A DNA stretch of 64,000 nucleotides from Alkalimonas cellulosilytica (GTDB lineage: Bacteria > Pseudomonadota > Gammaproteobacteria > Enterobacterales > Alteromonadaceae): positions 186,001 to 250,000 of the forward strand of contig NZ_JAUHLI010000001.1 of NCBI RefSeq assembly GCF_036325985.1, in the 5' to 3' direction. Position 1 is the stretch's first letter; each line of letters starts with the position of its first letter. The translations under genes were made by a program, and so were the position numbers. This document shows positions 51,201 to 57,453 of the stretch, piece by piece. The notes beneath the pieces are model-generated. The model was given only the letters and a program-made list of their open reading frames with translations. It made no database searches and was not told the DNA's origin.

Positions 51201-51402
51201 GAAGAAAATCGCCCACGAGCTCACCGACAACCTGCGCAAGAACATCAGTATCGACTGGAGCAAACGCGAAAGCGTCCGCGCCAGCCTGCGCTTAATGGTG
51301 AAGCGCATCCTGCGTAAGTACAAGTATCCGCCGGATATGGCAGATGATGCAGTGCAGTTGGTATTGCAGCAAGCAGAGGCGCTTGGGGAAGAGTGGGTTT
51401 GA
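48271..51402 (+). CDS. hsdR: Type I restriction endonuclease subunit HsdR
   Basis: A 1043-residue motor/nuclease subunit. The N-terminal PD-(D/E)xK nuclease includes RRPDIILFINGLPLVLIELKNP. Helicase motifs follow: Walker A HTQGSGKSITM, VITDRNDLDGQLF, the DEAH box VIADEAHRTQYG, TGTPV, and VRDMWLTGFDAPCVHTLYVDKP with the downstream AIAWVNRVF motif VI. The long helical C-terminus binds HsdM. It would translocate and cut unmodified DNA when assembled with HsdM2S. It is displaced from hsdMS by mcrBC. The next gene starts 39 bases later. Confidence 0.97.
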   Translation: MTEDQLEQEVLGWLSEVGYTPVNGYDIAPDGPTAERTDYVQPLLLDRLSAAITRLNPHIPLVARDDAIAQLKELGIPALLSANRRFHNLLLGGVPVQYQKDGETRGDFVRLIDWENSPGSNEFLAVNQYSLKGPKHSRRPDIILFINGLPLVLIELKNPADVHADIWKAFDQIQTYKEQIPDVFQYNEILVISDGSEARMGSLSANAERFMQWRTIDGVNLDPLGQFNELETMVHGVFAPEYLLDYLRFFVLFEDDGTLVKKIAGYHQFHAVRSAIQQVVAASRSDVQAQQKGKGGVVWHTQGSGKSITMTCFAARVMREAAMENPTIVVITDRNDLDGQLFGVFSLAQDLLREQPVQVDTRQDLREKLSNRPSGGIVFATIQKFAPGADEDKFPVLSTRHNIVVIADEAHRTQYGFDAKIKVKERLNEAAETAGKYNVFQVGYAQHLRDALPNATFVAFTGTPVSSEDRDTRAVFGDYIHIYDMQQAKEDGATVAIYYESRLAKLSLKQDELPQVDDDVDELAEDEEEAQQSKLKSKWAALERIVGAEPRIRQVAQDLVAHFEERNTAQQGKAMVVAMSREICVHLYNEIVALRPEWHDDDPEKGGVKVIMTGSASDKALLRPHIHPKQVKKRLEKRFKDPADPLQLVIVRDMWLTGFDAPCVHTLYVDKPMKGHNLMQAIAWVNRVFKDKQGGLVVDYIGIANELKAALKEYTASNGRGKPTVDAAEAWSVLEEKLDVLRGMLHGFDYSDFATSSHKLIAGAANHVLGIKDGKKRFADTALAMSKAFSLCCTLDEAKAVREEVAFLQAIKVMLTKRDISAKKRSDEEKEHAIRQIISQAVVSDEVVDIFDAVGLEKPNIGLLDDDFLNEVRNLPERNLAVELLERLLEGEIKTRFASNVIQQKKFSELLSNVVSRYQNRSIETAQVMEELVEMAKKFREAAKRGDDLGLSDDEVKFYDALVNNQAAVLELGDETLKKIAHELTDNLRKNISIDWSKRESVRASLRLMVKRILRKYKYPPDMADDAVQLVLQQAEALGEEWV

Positions 51403-51441
51403 TGACTGTATTACCAGATTGCATAATAAGGGCGACCATAT

Positions 51442-52422
51442 ATGGCTTATAACCGTCCATGGCTCAGTTTTCAGCAACAACTTGAACAACTCAAACAGCG
51501 AGGTATGGTAGTTACTGACGATGCTGCAGCCTTAGATTATTTGCAGCGGATAGGCTACTACCGTTTAAGTGCCTATTGGTATCCGTTTCGTCATTTTAGG
51601 CCAGAGCAATGCCCTGCAACAGGTTTGACTGAGGTTAAAGCGCAGAACGATTTTGTCGATAACACCCAGTTTATTGATGCGGTTAATCTGTATTTGTTTG
51701 ATAAAAAGTTACGCTTGTTGCTTACTGATGCGCTAGAGCGAATTGAGGTGTCACTTCGTGTTGATATTGCTTACTTGCTTGGAAAACGTGGAACCTTTGC
51801 GCATGTTGATGTTAAGCAATTTCACCCAAGCTTTGTGCGCAAACCGATGAGAGGCAGCAACAAAACAGCTTGGGAGTTTTGGCTGGATAAATATCAAGGG
51901 TTAGTAAGCCGGTCTAAAGAAGATTTTGTGCGCCATTACTTGGTTAAGCACGGTCCTGAATTGCCAATTTGGGTTGCGGTGGAGGTATTCGATTTTGGTG
52001 CTTTATCGCAGTTAATCAGCATGATGAAGATGAAAGATCAGCAAACCATCGCAGAAAAATATTGTGTGGCAGATTGGCAGGTGTTTAAAAGTTGGATTTT
52101 CGCTCTGAGTTATTTAAGGAACTTAGTAGCGCATCATAGCCGGTTGTGGAATCGTAATATCACAACAAAACCAAGCATACCTGCAGCTGATGACGCACCG
52201 TGGTACGCGTCATTTCGAAGAAACGAAGACTTATTGAGTAAGCCTTTTCTGTTGTTAGCTATAACACGCCAGTTTATGCAGTGCATTTGCCCGAATACGG
52301 AGTGGAACGCGAGATTACAGCGACATTTATTGACCTTTCCAGAGCAATACTCTGATAAAAAGCTATCTTTGAATAGTGTTGGTGTTGCTGCGAACTGGTT
52401 GGATTGGTGGGATTCAAAATAA
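51442..52422 (+). CDS. Abi_2 family (AbiD/AbiF-type) abortive infection protein
   Basis: A 326-residue protein starting NRPWLSFQQQLEQLKQRGMVVTDDAAALDYLQRIGYYRLSAYW, the usual signature of the Abi_2 family. The conserved KKLRLLLTDALERIEVSLRVDIAY block and the later LSYLRNLVAHHSRLWNR (RxxxxH-like HEPN-type motif) are present. Members act as RNA-degrading or growth-arresting abortive infection proteins. It follows hsdR by 39 bp and shares its direction, so the element ends with two defence systems. Confidence 0.92.
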   Translation: MAYNRPWLSFQQQLEQLKQRGMVVTDDAAALDYLQRIGYYRLSAYWYPFRHFRPEQCPATGLTEVKAQNDFVDNTQFIDAVNLYLFDKKLRLLLTDALERIEVSLRVDIAYLLGKRGTFAHVDVKQFHPSFVRKPMRGSNKTAWEFWLDKYQGLVSRSKEDFVRHYLVKHGPELPIWVAVEVFDFGALSQLISMMKMKDQQTIAEKYCVADWQVFKSWIFALSYLRNLVAHHSRLWNRNITTKPSIPAADDAPWYASFRRNEDLLSKPFLLLAITRQFMQCICPNTEWNARLQRHLLTFPEQYSDKKLSLNSVGVAANWLDWWDSK

Positions 52423-52546
52423 GAACCCCAGCGTAAGTTGCAAGCAACCAAGAGGCCGGGGTCGTGTTAGTAACTACTTTAGTTGTACAACGGTGCGAAG
52501 TCAATAATTAGTTGATTGAATCGAAATCAGCATAGCTGGGTTGATT

Positions 52547-52729
52547 ATGAACAATACAGGTGAAGAAAACACAGTAACAACAGAACGGAAATTCGAATCT
52601 ATCTCTGACTTTTTTCTAAATGCAACTGAAGAGCAAAAGCGTAAGGTATTTTTATCCGTGCTGCAGCAAGCCAACAATGCCCAGCGTAAAGTGATGGAGC
52701 AGTCTGCACAAAGCAGACAAAAGCGCTAG
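52547..52729 (+). CDS. Small hypothetical protein at the right end of the element
   Basis: A 60-residue protein (MNNTGEENTVTTERKFESIS, then ISDFFLNATEEQKRKVFLSVLQQANNAQRKV) that is helical and has no assigned domain. The frame is open from a TTG at 52541; ATG 52547 is preferred. No strong ribosome site is visible, so it is a moderate call. It could be an antitoxin or a regulator of the preceding Abi gene, but nothing in the sequence shows this. Confidence 0.45.
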   Translation: MNNTGEENTVTTERKFESISDFFLNATEEQKRKVFLSVLQQANNAQRKVMEQSAQSRQKR

Positions 52730-52815
52730 TTTAAGGGGTCTTTTTGGGGGTTCCTGCAACTAATGAGATTTAAAATGCCTTTAAAGTTAGATTGTTAAGG
52801 CCTTTCTTCGAGAGG

Positions 52816-52834
52816 CTCCCTCGCCATATTCAAA
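52816..52834 (+). other. Putative degenerate attR
   Basis: CTCCCTCGCCATATTCAAA resembles the tRNA-Ser 3' end and flank at 36041-36069: the identical core CGCCATATT is preceded by CTCCCT in a slightly different register. The match is imperfect, so it is only a likely right boundary. Confidence 0.45.
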
Positions 52835-52835
52835 C

Positions 52836-52867
52836 AAAAACCCCCTAGCGCGAGCTAGGGGGTTTTT
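52836..52867. terminator. Strong bidirectional terminator at the right boundary
   Basis: CCCCCTAGC (52841-52849) pairs with GCTAGGGGG (52854-52862) around a GCGA tetraloop, flanked by A5 and T5. It may be the original terminator of tRNA-Ser, displaced when the element integrated. Confidence 0.9.
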
Positions 52868-52900
52868 GTTTGACTGCGGAGCAGGGCTGTGCCGCGCGAT

Positions 52901-52969
52901 TAGTTTGAGAAATTGCGCAGGGTAGTTTGAGAAATGCCAGGTATCCAGATCGCAGGGTAGTTTGAGAAA
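52901..52969 (+). repeat. Three iterated TAGTTTGAGAAA repeats
   Basis: TAGTTTGAGAAA occurs at 52901-52912, 52923-52934 and 52958-52969; the last two are preceded by CGCAGGG. Multiple short terminal direct repeats of this sort are known from IS21-type insertion sequence ends, so this may be a relic end. No transposase is present. Confidence 0.6.
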
Positions 52970-52970
52970 A

Positions 52971-52989
52971 GAGCAGGAGTTACCTGCTC
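52971..52989 (-). terminator. Terminator overlapping the end of the 52980-53321 gene
   Basis: GAGCAGG and CCTGCTC form a 7-bp stem with a 5-nt loop that holds the TAA stop; on the minus strand TTTTC follows. Confidence 0.7.
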
Positions 52990-53321
52990 TTTGCTTTTGT
53001 GATGATTAGTGCTGTGTTTGCATCGTGGGCGCTGATGTGGGATGCGCAGTGTGCAGCTGCATCGAGTAGCAGGGTGATGGCTTCATAATGCTCCTGACCG
53101 GTTTCATCCATCCTGTAGGCCAGTTCTTTGGCACTGAATAGCAGTGACTGGGCTTCTCTACGCTCTGCTGGTGGCAGGGCATCGATCATGTCCTGAATCA
53201 CATCCATGCGGTTCATAACCGATTGCTTACTGTTTAAAAAGCTCAGAATATTAAACCCCTGAATCAGGCTCTTAAACAGCTTTCTGATATTCTTTGATTG
53301 ACTCATTAATTGACTTTCCAT
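52980..53321 (-). CDS. Hypothetical protein
   Basis: A 113-residue helical protein of unknown family. It starts MESQLMSQSKNIRKLFKSL, has a central charged helix around NRMDVIQDMIDALPPAERREAQ and ends in THIS-type short basic tail with KAKSR. Starts are possible at GTG 53333, ATG 53321 and ATG 53306; the last has GGAAA upstream. A terminator overlaps the stop. It lies between the repeats and the three-gene operon and is transcribed away from the latter, so it might share their regulation, but nothing links their functions. Confidence 0.55.
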   Translation of the reverse strand: MESQLMSQSKNIRKLFKSLIQGFNILSFLNSKQSVMNRMDVIQDMIDALPPAERREAQSLLFSAKELAYRMDETGQEHYEAITLLLDAAAHCASHISAHDANTALIITKAKSR

Positions 53322-53411
53322 GACCACCGGCACTGAATCACACCGGAAGTTCTGGAAAAAATTTTCTGTTAAGTTGGCAGTCGTTCCGACGCTATGACTT
53401 AGTACAAAGAA

Positions 53412-53472
53412 TTAAGTCTTGACTTTTTACTGTACATAATTCAAAGTTGTCCCGCGTCCTAGGACGTAGGAC
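53412..53472 (+). promoter_or_regulatory. Promoter and palindromic operator of the wHTH-NTase-PP2C operon
   Basis: A TTAAGT (53412-53417) and CATAAT pair with a 17-bp spacer is the best promoter match, giving a start near 53447. The 12-bp perfect palindrome CGTCCTAGGACG (53455-53466), followed by a second TAGGAC at 53467-53472, lies between that start and the first codon. It is a natural operator for the winged-helix product. The promoter is weak by consensus. Confidence 0.45.
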
Positions 53473-53490
53473 TTCCAGTTGGTGGTGAAA

Positions 53491-54129
53491 ATGAAAAGTC
53501 AAGATATTGTCGTGCTCTTCAAAATAGAGTCGCTCACACAGCGCTGGATCAATCCCAATCGGTATAATGTAGACTTGCTTGTACCACATGCTTCGTCTAT
53601 CGATTGGCTGGGCGATGAACTTCTGCATAACGATGCTCCACCTGCAGCCTTCACTGAAAGTCTTTTTTCCGTAAGAGCCTTAGAGCAGGACTCGGGGATC
53701 AGCAAATCTCAAGTTAGCTTAAGTCTGAAACGGATGTTTGACGTCGGCTTGGCAAAAGCTGATCGTAAAACAGGCTTACCCAAAGCCAACACTCGGGCAC
53801 TGCTTGAATTTATCGCATACGGTATCCAATACGTTTTTCCAGCAAAAGAAGGCGAAGTTACACGTGGGATTGCCACATCCATTGCTGCGCCGGTTCTGCA
53901 AGGTAAGTTAATGACATCTGGCGAGCTTGCACCCATCTGGCCTTATTACAAAGGGCAGACTAAAGGTGTGGCCGTTCAGCCTTTGCACGAAAACATCTTC
54001 GCCGCCATTCGAACAGATGATTTAACATACGCGCTATTGGCGCTGACAGATGCTGTTCGGATAGGCCATTCAAGGGAGCGCAGTATTGCTATCGATATGA
54101 TGCGTAAACTGTTGCGGGTAAGCTCATGA
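53491..54129 (+). CDS. Winged-helix-like protein, first gene of a three-gene candidate defence/toxin-antitoxin operon
   Basis: A 212-residue protein. Residues about 58-92 (FSVRALEQDSGISKSQVSLSLKR MFDVGLAKADR) form a winged helix-turn-helix of MarR-like shape, followed by an AAPVLQGKLMTSG segment and a helical tail (about 165-212). It probably binds the palindrome upstream and may also bind the partner proteins, as antitoxins of AbiE-type pairs do. The ATG at 53491 has GGTGG five bases upstream; TTG and GTG codons at 53479-53485 are less likely. The ATGA overlap with the next gene shows translational coupling. It is not an obvious AbiEi by sequence. Confidence 0.75.
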   Translation: MKSQDIVVLFKIESLTQRWINPNRYNVDLLVPHASSIDWLGDELLHNDAPPAAFTESLFSVRALEQDSGISKSQVSLSLKRMFDVGLAKADRKTGLPKANTRALLEFIAYGIQYVFPAKEGEVTRGIATSIAAPVLQGKLMTSGELAPIWPYYKGQTKGVAVQPLHENIFAAIRTDDLTYALLALTDAVRIGHSRERSIAIDMMRKLLRVSS

Positions 54130-54809
54130 ATAAGATCAATTTCCAAAGAGAGATGTTAGTCCAGGTGGCCACTGCTCTGAATGAATTGCTACCCCAGGTC
54201 GTGTTTATCGGCGGGTGTACCACCGGGCTATTTCTAACCGACGACTTCACCAAAGAGCAGGTTAGGTATACCGATGATGTTGACTTAATTGTGCATGCTG
54301 GAAGTTTTGGTGCCTGGGCTCAACTCGCTGATCGCTTGCGGCAATTAGGCTTTCGTGAGTCAATGGAGCAGGATGTTATTTGCACAATGATGCTCGGGCA
54401 GCTTAAAGTCGACTTTATGCCGGATGATGCCAGCATTCTTGGGTTCAGCAACCGTTGGTATCGTGATGCGATGGCAACGGCCCGGGATTTTACGCTGACC
54501 GAGGCGCTTACTATTAAGCTTGTGGATCCAGTTTATTTTGTGGCCACCAAGCTTGAGGCGTATTTAGGGCGAGGGAGCGGTGATGCGTTATCCAGTCACG
54601 ATATTGAGGATTTGATTAATATCTTTGATGGACGCGAAGAAATTGTTGCTGAGATCAACGCGGTTGACGGGGAGCTTAGAGACTTTATTCGAGTTCAGCT
54701 TCAAGCGCTGCTTGAAGATGCAAACTTTGAGTATGCCGTGCAAAGTGCGACAGGGAACAATAGGGCGCGGGAATCGCTAATTTTTGAGCGCATTGAGGCC
54801 TGTTTATGA
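54126..54809 (+). CDS. Nucleotidyltransferase of the AbiEii/MNT type
   Basis: A 227-residue nucleotidyltransferase-fold protein. It has the Gly-Gly loop (FIGGCTTGLFL, residues 28-38) and the metal-binding DxD in TDDVDLIV (Asp51/Asp53), with a third carboxylate at Asp96 (LKVDFMPDD). The C-terminal part (KLEAYLGRGSGDALSSHDIEDL, His158-Asp159 and Asp162) follows the AbiEii pattern. Such enzymes attach nucleotides to tRNA or proteins and act as toxins. It overlaps the gene before and the gene after by four bases each, so the three proteins are made in linked amounts. Confidence 0.85.
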   Translation: MNKINFQREMLVQVATALNELLPQVVFIGGCTTGLFLTDDFTKEQVRYTDDVDLIVHAGSFGAWAQLADRLRQLGFRESMEQDVICTMMLGQLKVDFMPDDASILGFSNRWYRDAMATARDFTLTEALTIKLVDPVYFVATKLEAYLGRGSGDALSSHDIEDLINIFDGREEIVAEINAVDGELRDFIRVQLQALLEDANFEYAVQSATGNNRARESLIFERIEACL

Positions 54810-55555
54810 GCGCAGCAAATATCGCTCAGCCTGAAGGTTTTATCGCGTTGCCGGGATCTGCTCAACCGCATTATGACGATGCGACGGTGATGTTTCGCTT
54901 TAAAGATCTCTTGTTGCTCGCAATGTTTGATATCTCAACATTACGCCCCTTACCAAAAGAAATGTTATTAACGACCTTTAAAGCCTCTGTCGATGATGCG
55001 ATAGCCCGCTCTGAACTGACTACAACACCAGTCTCGTTATTAAACACGTTGCAATGCTTTGCTGGAAAGCTTAATGAGCAGCCCCACGGGGGATGTGTCA
55101 GTATCACGGTGGCGTTTATCAATACGCAGCGAGTGTGGGGGTATTGTGCCGGTGATGTGAGAATGGGCTATGTGCTAGGAGGGGCTCTGAATTGGCATTC
55201 GCCCGTTCATACCGCGGCGAATGTTTTTGCACCCTTTACAGACGAGCTCAAGTTTTCAGCGGGCCGGCATATCTTGACGCGGTGTTTAAAGCTTCATCGT
55301 ACTTTTGAGCCTGAGTACTTTCAATTCGATCTACGTGACGATAGCCAGATTGTGTGTGCGACGGATGGGTTTTGGTGCGATCCACAGTGGGGCAATACGC
55401 AAAGCCTGGTAAGTGAGCCATCCCAACACCCCATTGATGATTGCACGTGTCTGTGGTTCAACCCGAACGCATTATTGGCTAAAACAGTGCCGTCACTGGC
55501 ACACAGTGAGCTGCAATTTTTCACGCAATACGACCACCTTCAGATCTGCACCTAG
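54806..55555 (+). CDS. PP2C-like protein, third gene of the candidate operon
   Basis: A 249-residue protein with a PP2C-like core. HGGCVSITVAFINTQRVWGYCAGDVRMGYV corresponds to the GDSR strand (Asp117 and Arg119), QIVCATDGFW to the SDGLW motif (Asp187-Gly188), and DDCTCLWF (about 211-218) to the DNxT motif. The first motif, usually DGxGG, is reduced to MFDIS (Asp42), so metal binding may be incomplete. It could dephosphorylate the preceding partners, or be a regulatory pseudo-phosphatase. The assignment rests on motif order by eye and needs a profile search. The terminator at 55568-55590 closes the operon. Confidence 0.65.
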   Translation: MSAANIAQPEGFIALPGSAQPHYDDATVMFRFKDLLLLAMFDISTLRPLPKEMLLTTFKASVDDAIARSELTTTPVSLLNTLQCFAGKLNEQPHGGCVSITVAFINTQRVWGYCAGDVRMGYVLGGALNWHSPVHTAANVFAPFTDELKFSAGRHILTRCLKLHRTFEPEYFQFDLRDDSQIVCATDGFWCDPQWGNTQSLVSEPSQHPIDDCTCLWFNPNALLAKTVPSLAHSELQFFTQYDHLQICT

Positions 55556-55567
55556 TACGAAGAAATA

Positions 55568-55590
55568 GCAGCTCAACCTAGCTGCATTTT
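55568..55590 (+). terminator. Terminator of the three-gene operon
   Basis: GCAGCT (55568-55573) and AGCTGC (55580-55585) form a 6-bp stem, followed by ATTTT. It lies 13 bp after the PP2C-like stop. Confidence 0.6.
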
Positions 55591-55728
55591 ACTCAAAGAC
55601 ATCTCCTCTGATTGCCGAGTAGGGCGGTCCCGGTTCGAACCTTTACCCTATTTACTTCCAACAAATCTAAGCTATCTTCAATACACCGAACCCTTTGGCC
55701 GGCAGCCCTGCATGGATTGGCTACTATC

Positions 55729-56979
55729 ATGACAACCCCGACAACAGACTTCCCCAGCCCAGTAGCACTGGCTGAGCGCATGCTGGTCCTGGATGCAATC
55801 CGTGGTTTTGCGCTCTTTGGCATTTTAATGATGAACATCGAGTTTTTTCAGCGGCCTATTCAGGCACTGATGCTGGGGTTTAACTCCGAGCAAAGCGGGC
55901 TGGATTATGCGGTGGCCTGGTTGTCTTTTACCTTTGTTCAGGGCAAGTTTTATACGCTGTTTTCCTTGCTGTTTGGCCTTGGTTTTATTGTGTTTATTGA
56001 CCGGGCCAGGCAAAAAGGGGCGGCGGCCACTGCCTTATTTCGTCGCCGTTTGTGGGGGCTGCTGGCCATTGGTGTGGTGCACCTGCTGTTGATCTGGAGC
56101 GGCGATATACTGCACTTGTATGCCCTGGTCGGGTTTTTGCTGTTGTTCTTTGTGAATACCTCAGTAAAGCGATTGTGTACTTGGGCTGCGGTGCTATTGC
56201 TGATGCCTATTCTGCTGATTTGGCTTGGGACTTTGGCCCTTGAAATGGCGATGCAGGTGCCAGAGGAAGCTGCAAAACTCGAAGCTGGTTTTGCCGCCGA
56301 TAAAGAAAAGTTGCTGGCAGATATCGCCCGGGGAGATTTGCTTTACGCAACCGGTGGGTATTGGCAACTGGTGCAGTGGCGGCTCTATGAGTTTCAGGCC
56401 ATGTACATCAGCCCTGCGTTGATGATTTTTGTGCCAATGATCCTGGGGATTTTTTTGCTGGGTGCTGGGCTTGCGCGCACTGGCGTTTTGTCGGATCCGG
56501 CGCAGCACAAGCAGTTTTTCTGGCGGCTGATGTGGCTGGGGTATGGCATTGGGCTGCCATTAGCGCTGGTGTGGGGGTTCTATGGCACTGAGGTGGAGAT
56601 GGTGGCCCCGAGTATCCGTAATGCGGTGCTGATGACCTGCCAAAACCTGTCGAATCTGGCGCTGTGCCTGGCTTACCTGGCGACATTGGTGAATCTGTCC
56701 CTGCATAAAAGCCGCGTGATTGGCTGGCTGGCGCCAGCTGGCCGCATGGCGCTGTCTAATTATTTACTGCACTCCTTAGTATTTACCCTGCTGTTTTACG
56801 GCTATGGCTTTGGGTTTTATGGTGAGCTGGGCCGTGCTGCGGCAACCTTGTTGGCCTTGTTGCTTTATGGCTTTCAACTTTGGTTGAGTGGCTGGTGGCT
56901 GCAACGCTACCGCTTTGGGCCAATGGAGTGGCTCTGGCGCTCATTGACCTATGGTAAGCGCCAGTGGTTTCGAATTTGA
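55729..56979 (+). CDS. DUF418 family integral membrane protein
   Basis: A 416-residue polytopic membrane protein with the N-terminal LVLDAIRGFALFGILMMNI signature and a C-terminal DUF418 region (LAPAGRMALSNYLLHSLVFTLLFYGYG, then GPMEWLWRSLTYG). Members are widespread and of unknown function; several are annotated as putative acyltransferase- or transporter-like membrane proteins. About ten hydrophobic segments are visible. ATG 55729 is chosen by the family start; the frame upstream to 55612 has no ribosome site. It is monocistronic before the flagellar cluster. Confidence 0.9.
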   Translation: MTTPTTDFPSPVALAERMLVLDAIRGFALFGILMMNIEFFQRPIQALMLGFNSEQSGLDYAVAWLSFTFVQGKFYTLFSLLFGLGFIVFIDRARQKGAAATALFRRRLWGLLAIGVVHLLLIWSGDILHLYALVGFLLLFFVNTSVKRLCTWAAVLLLMPILLIWLGTLALEMAMQVPEEAAKLEAGFAADKEKLLADIARGDLLYATGGYWQLVQWRLYEFQAMYISPALMIFVPMILGIFLLGAGLARTGVLSDPAQHKQFFWRLMWLGYGIGLPLALVWGFYGTEVEMVAPSIRNAVLMTCQNLSNLALCLAYLATLVNLSLHKSRVIGWLAPAGRMALSNYLLHSLVFTLLFYGYGFGFYGELGRAAATLLALLLYGFQLWLSGWWLQRYRFGPMEWLWRSLTYGKRQWFRI

Positions 56980-57022
56980 CCGATGTAACGCCGTAGTCTG
57001 TTGATTCCCATCAATTTAAATA

Positions 57023-57038
57023 TGGCACGCTCTATGCT
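57023..57038 (+). promoter_or_regulatory. Sigma-54-type promoter of the fliE operon
   Basis: TGGCACG-N4-ATGCT matches the -24/-12 consensus TGGCACG-N4-TTGCW with one mismatch and exact GG/GC spacing. A start about 12 bp downstream leaves a 30-nt leader to fliE. A TTGAT/ATCAA repeat (57001-57015) just upstream may help the enhancer-binding activator. RpoN-dependent class II flagellar transcription would fit Vibrio and Pseudomonas-type regulation. Confidence 0.75.
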
Positions 57039-57079
57039 TTACCTCTGTGAAGAACATTTTTTTGACAGAGGGTATCGTC

Positions 57080-57436
57080 ATGCAAATCAAAGGTCCGGGA
57101 GTGTCGCTGTACAGTCAGATGCAAGCCATGGCACAGCAGGCACGTGGCCCGCAGCAGGCTCTGACAGTGCAACGACTTGAGCCCCATGCTGTCTCAGGTG
57201 TCAGCTCCAGCCAGAGTGACTTTGGCGCCATGCTCAAGGGAGCGATTAACCAGGTCAATTCATTGCAGACAGAGGCGGGAGTGTTGCGTGACCATGTTGA
57301 ACTGGGAACTGGCAATGTCACCATCGCGGAAGCCATGATCGCTGCCTCCAAATCCTCCATTGCTTTTGAAGCCACCGTGCAGGTGCGCAACAAAGTGGTG
57401 GAAGCCTACAAAGAAATTATGACGATGCCGGTGTAA
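57080..57436 (+). CDS. fliE: Flagellar hook-basal body protein FliE
   Basis: A 118-residue FliE that links the MS ring to the proximal rod. The C-terminal signature NVTIAEAMIAASKSSIAFEATVQVRNKVVEAYKEIMTMPV is intact; the N-terminus is a helical low-complexity region. ATG 57080 has a GAGGG site upstream. It begins the fliEFGHIJK cluster. Confidence 0.97.
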   Translation: MQIKGPGVSLYSQMQAMAQQARGPQQALTVQRLEPHAVSGVSSSQSDFGAMLKGAINQVNSLQTEAGVLRDHVELGTGNVTIAEAMIAASKSSIAFEATVQVRNKVVEAYKEIMTMPV

Positions 57437-57453
57437 GAGCTAAGGGGTAAGCT

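Larger units (their letters stand above)
36041..52834 (+). mobile_element. Integrative element in tRNA-Ser carrying restriction and abortive-infection genes
   Basis: The element begins in the tRNA-Ser 3' end and carries, in order, a P4-type integrase, a hypothetical gene, AlpA, a Toprim primase, an ATPase, a TubC-like small protein, a short minus-strand gene, hsdM-hsdS-mcrB-mcrC-hsdR, an Abi_2 gene and a small gene. It ends at a degenerate repeat of the tRNA 3' end (52816-52834) directly before a strong terminator that could be the original tRNA-Ser terminator. No structural phage or conjugation genes are present, so it resembles a satellite or defence island that relies on a helper or is immobile. 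The right boundary is the uncertain part. Confidence 0.7.

Noticed and set aside
48640..51216. Several minus-strand frames of 160-220 residues within hsdR
   Set aside because: The plus strand has the full HsdR motif series; the antisense frames follow its codon bias and have no ribosome sites.
52901..52969. CRISPR array
   Set aside because: Only three short, unevenly spaced repeats of 12 bp with 10 and 23 bp between them; no cas genes are present.
55632..55655. GGTTCGAA with partial flanks, resembling a tRNA T-arm and possible distal att relic
   Set aside because: The flanking stem does not pair and similarity to the tRNA-Ser end is poor; it could mark an older boundary past the three-gene operon, but I would not annotate it.
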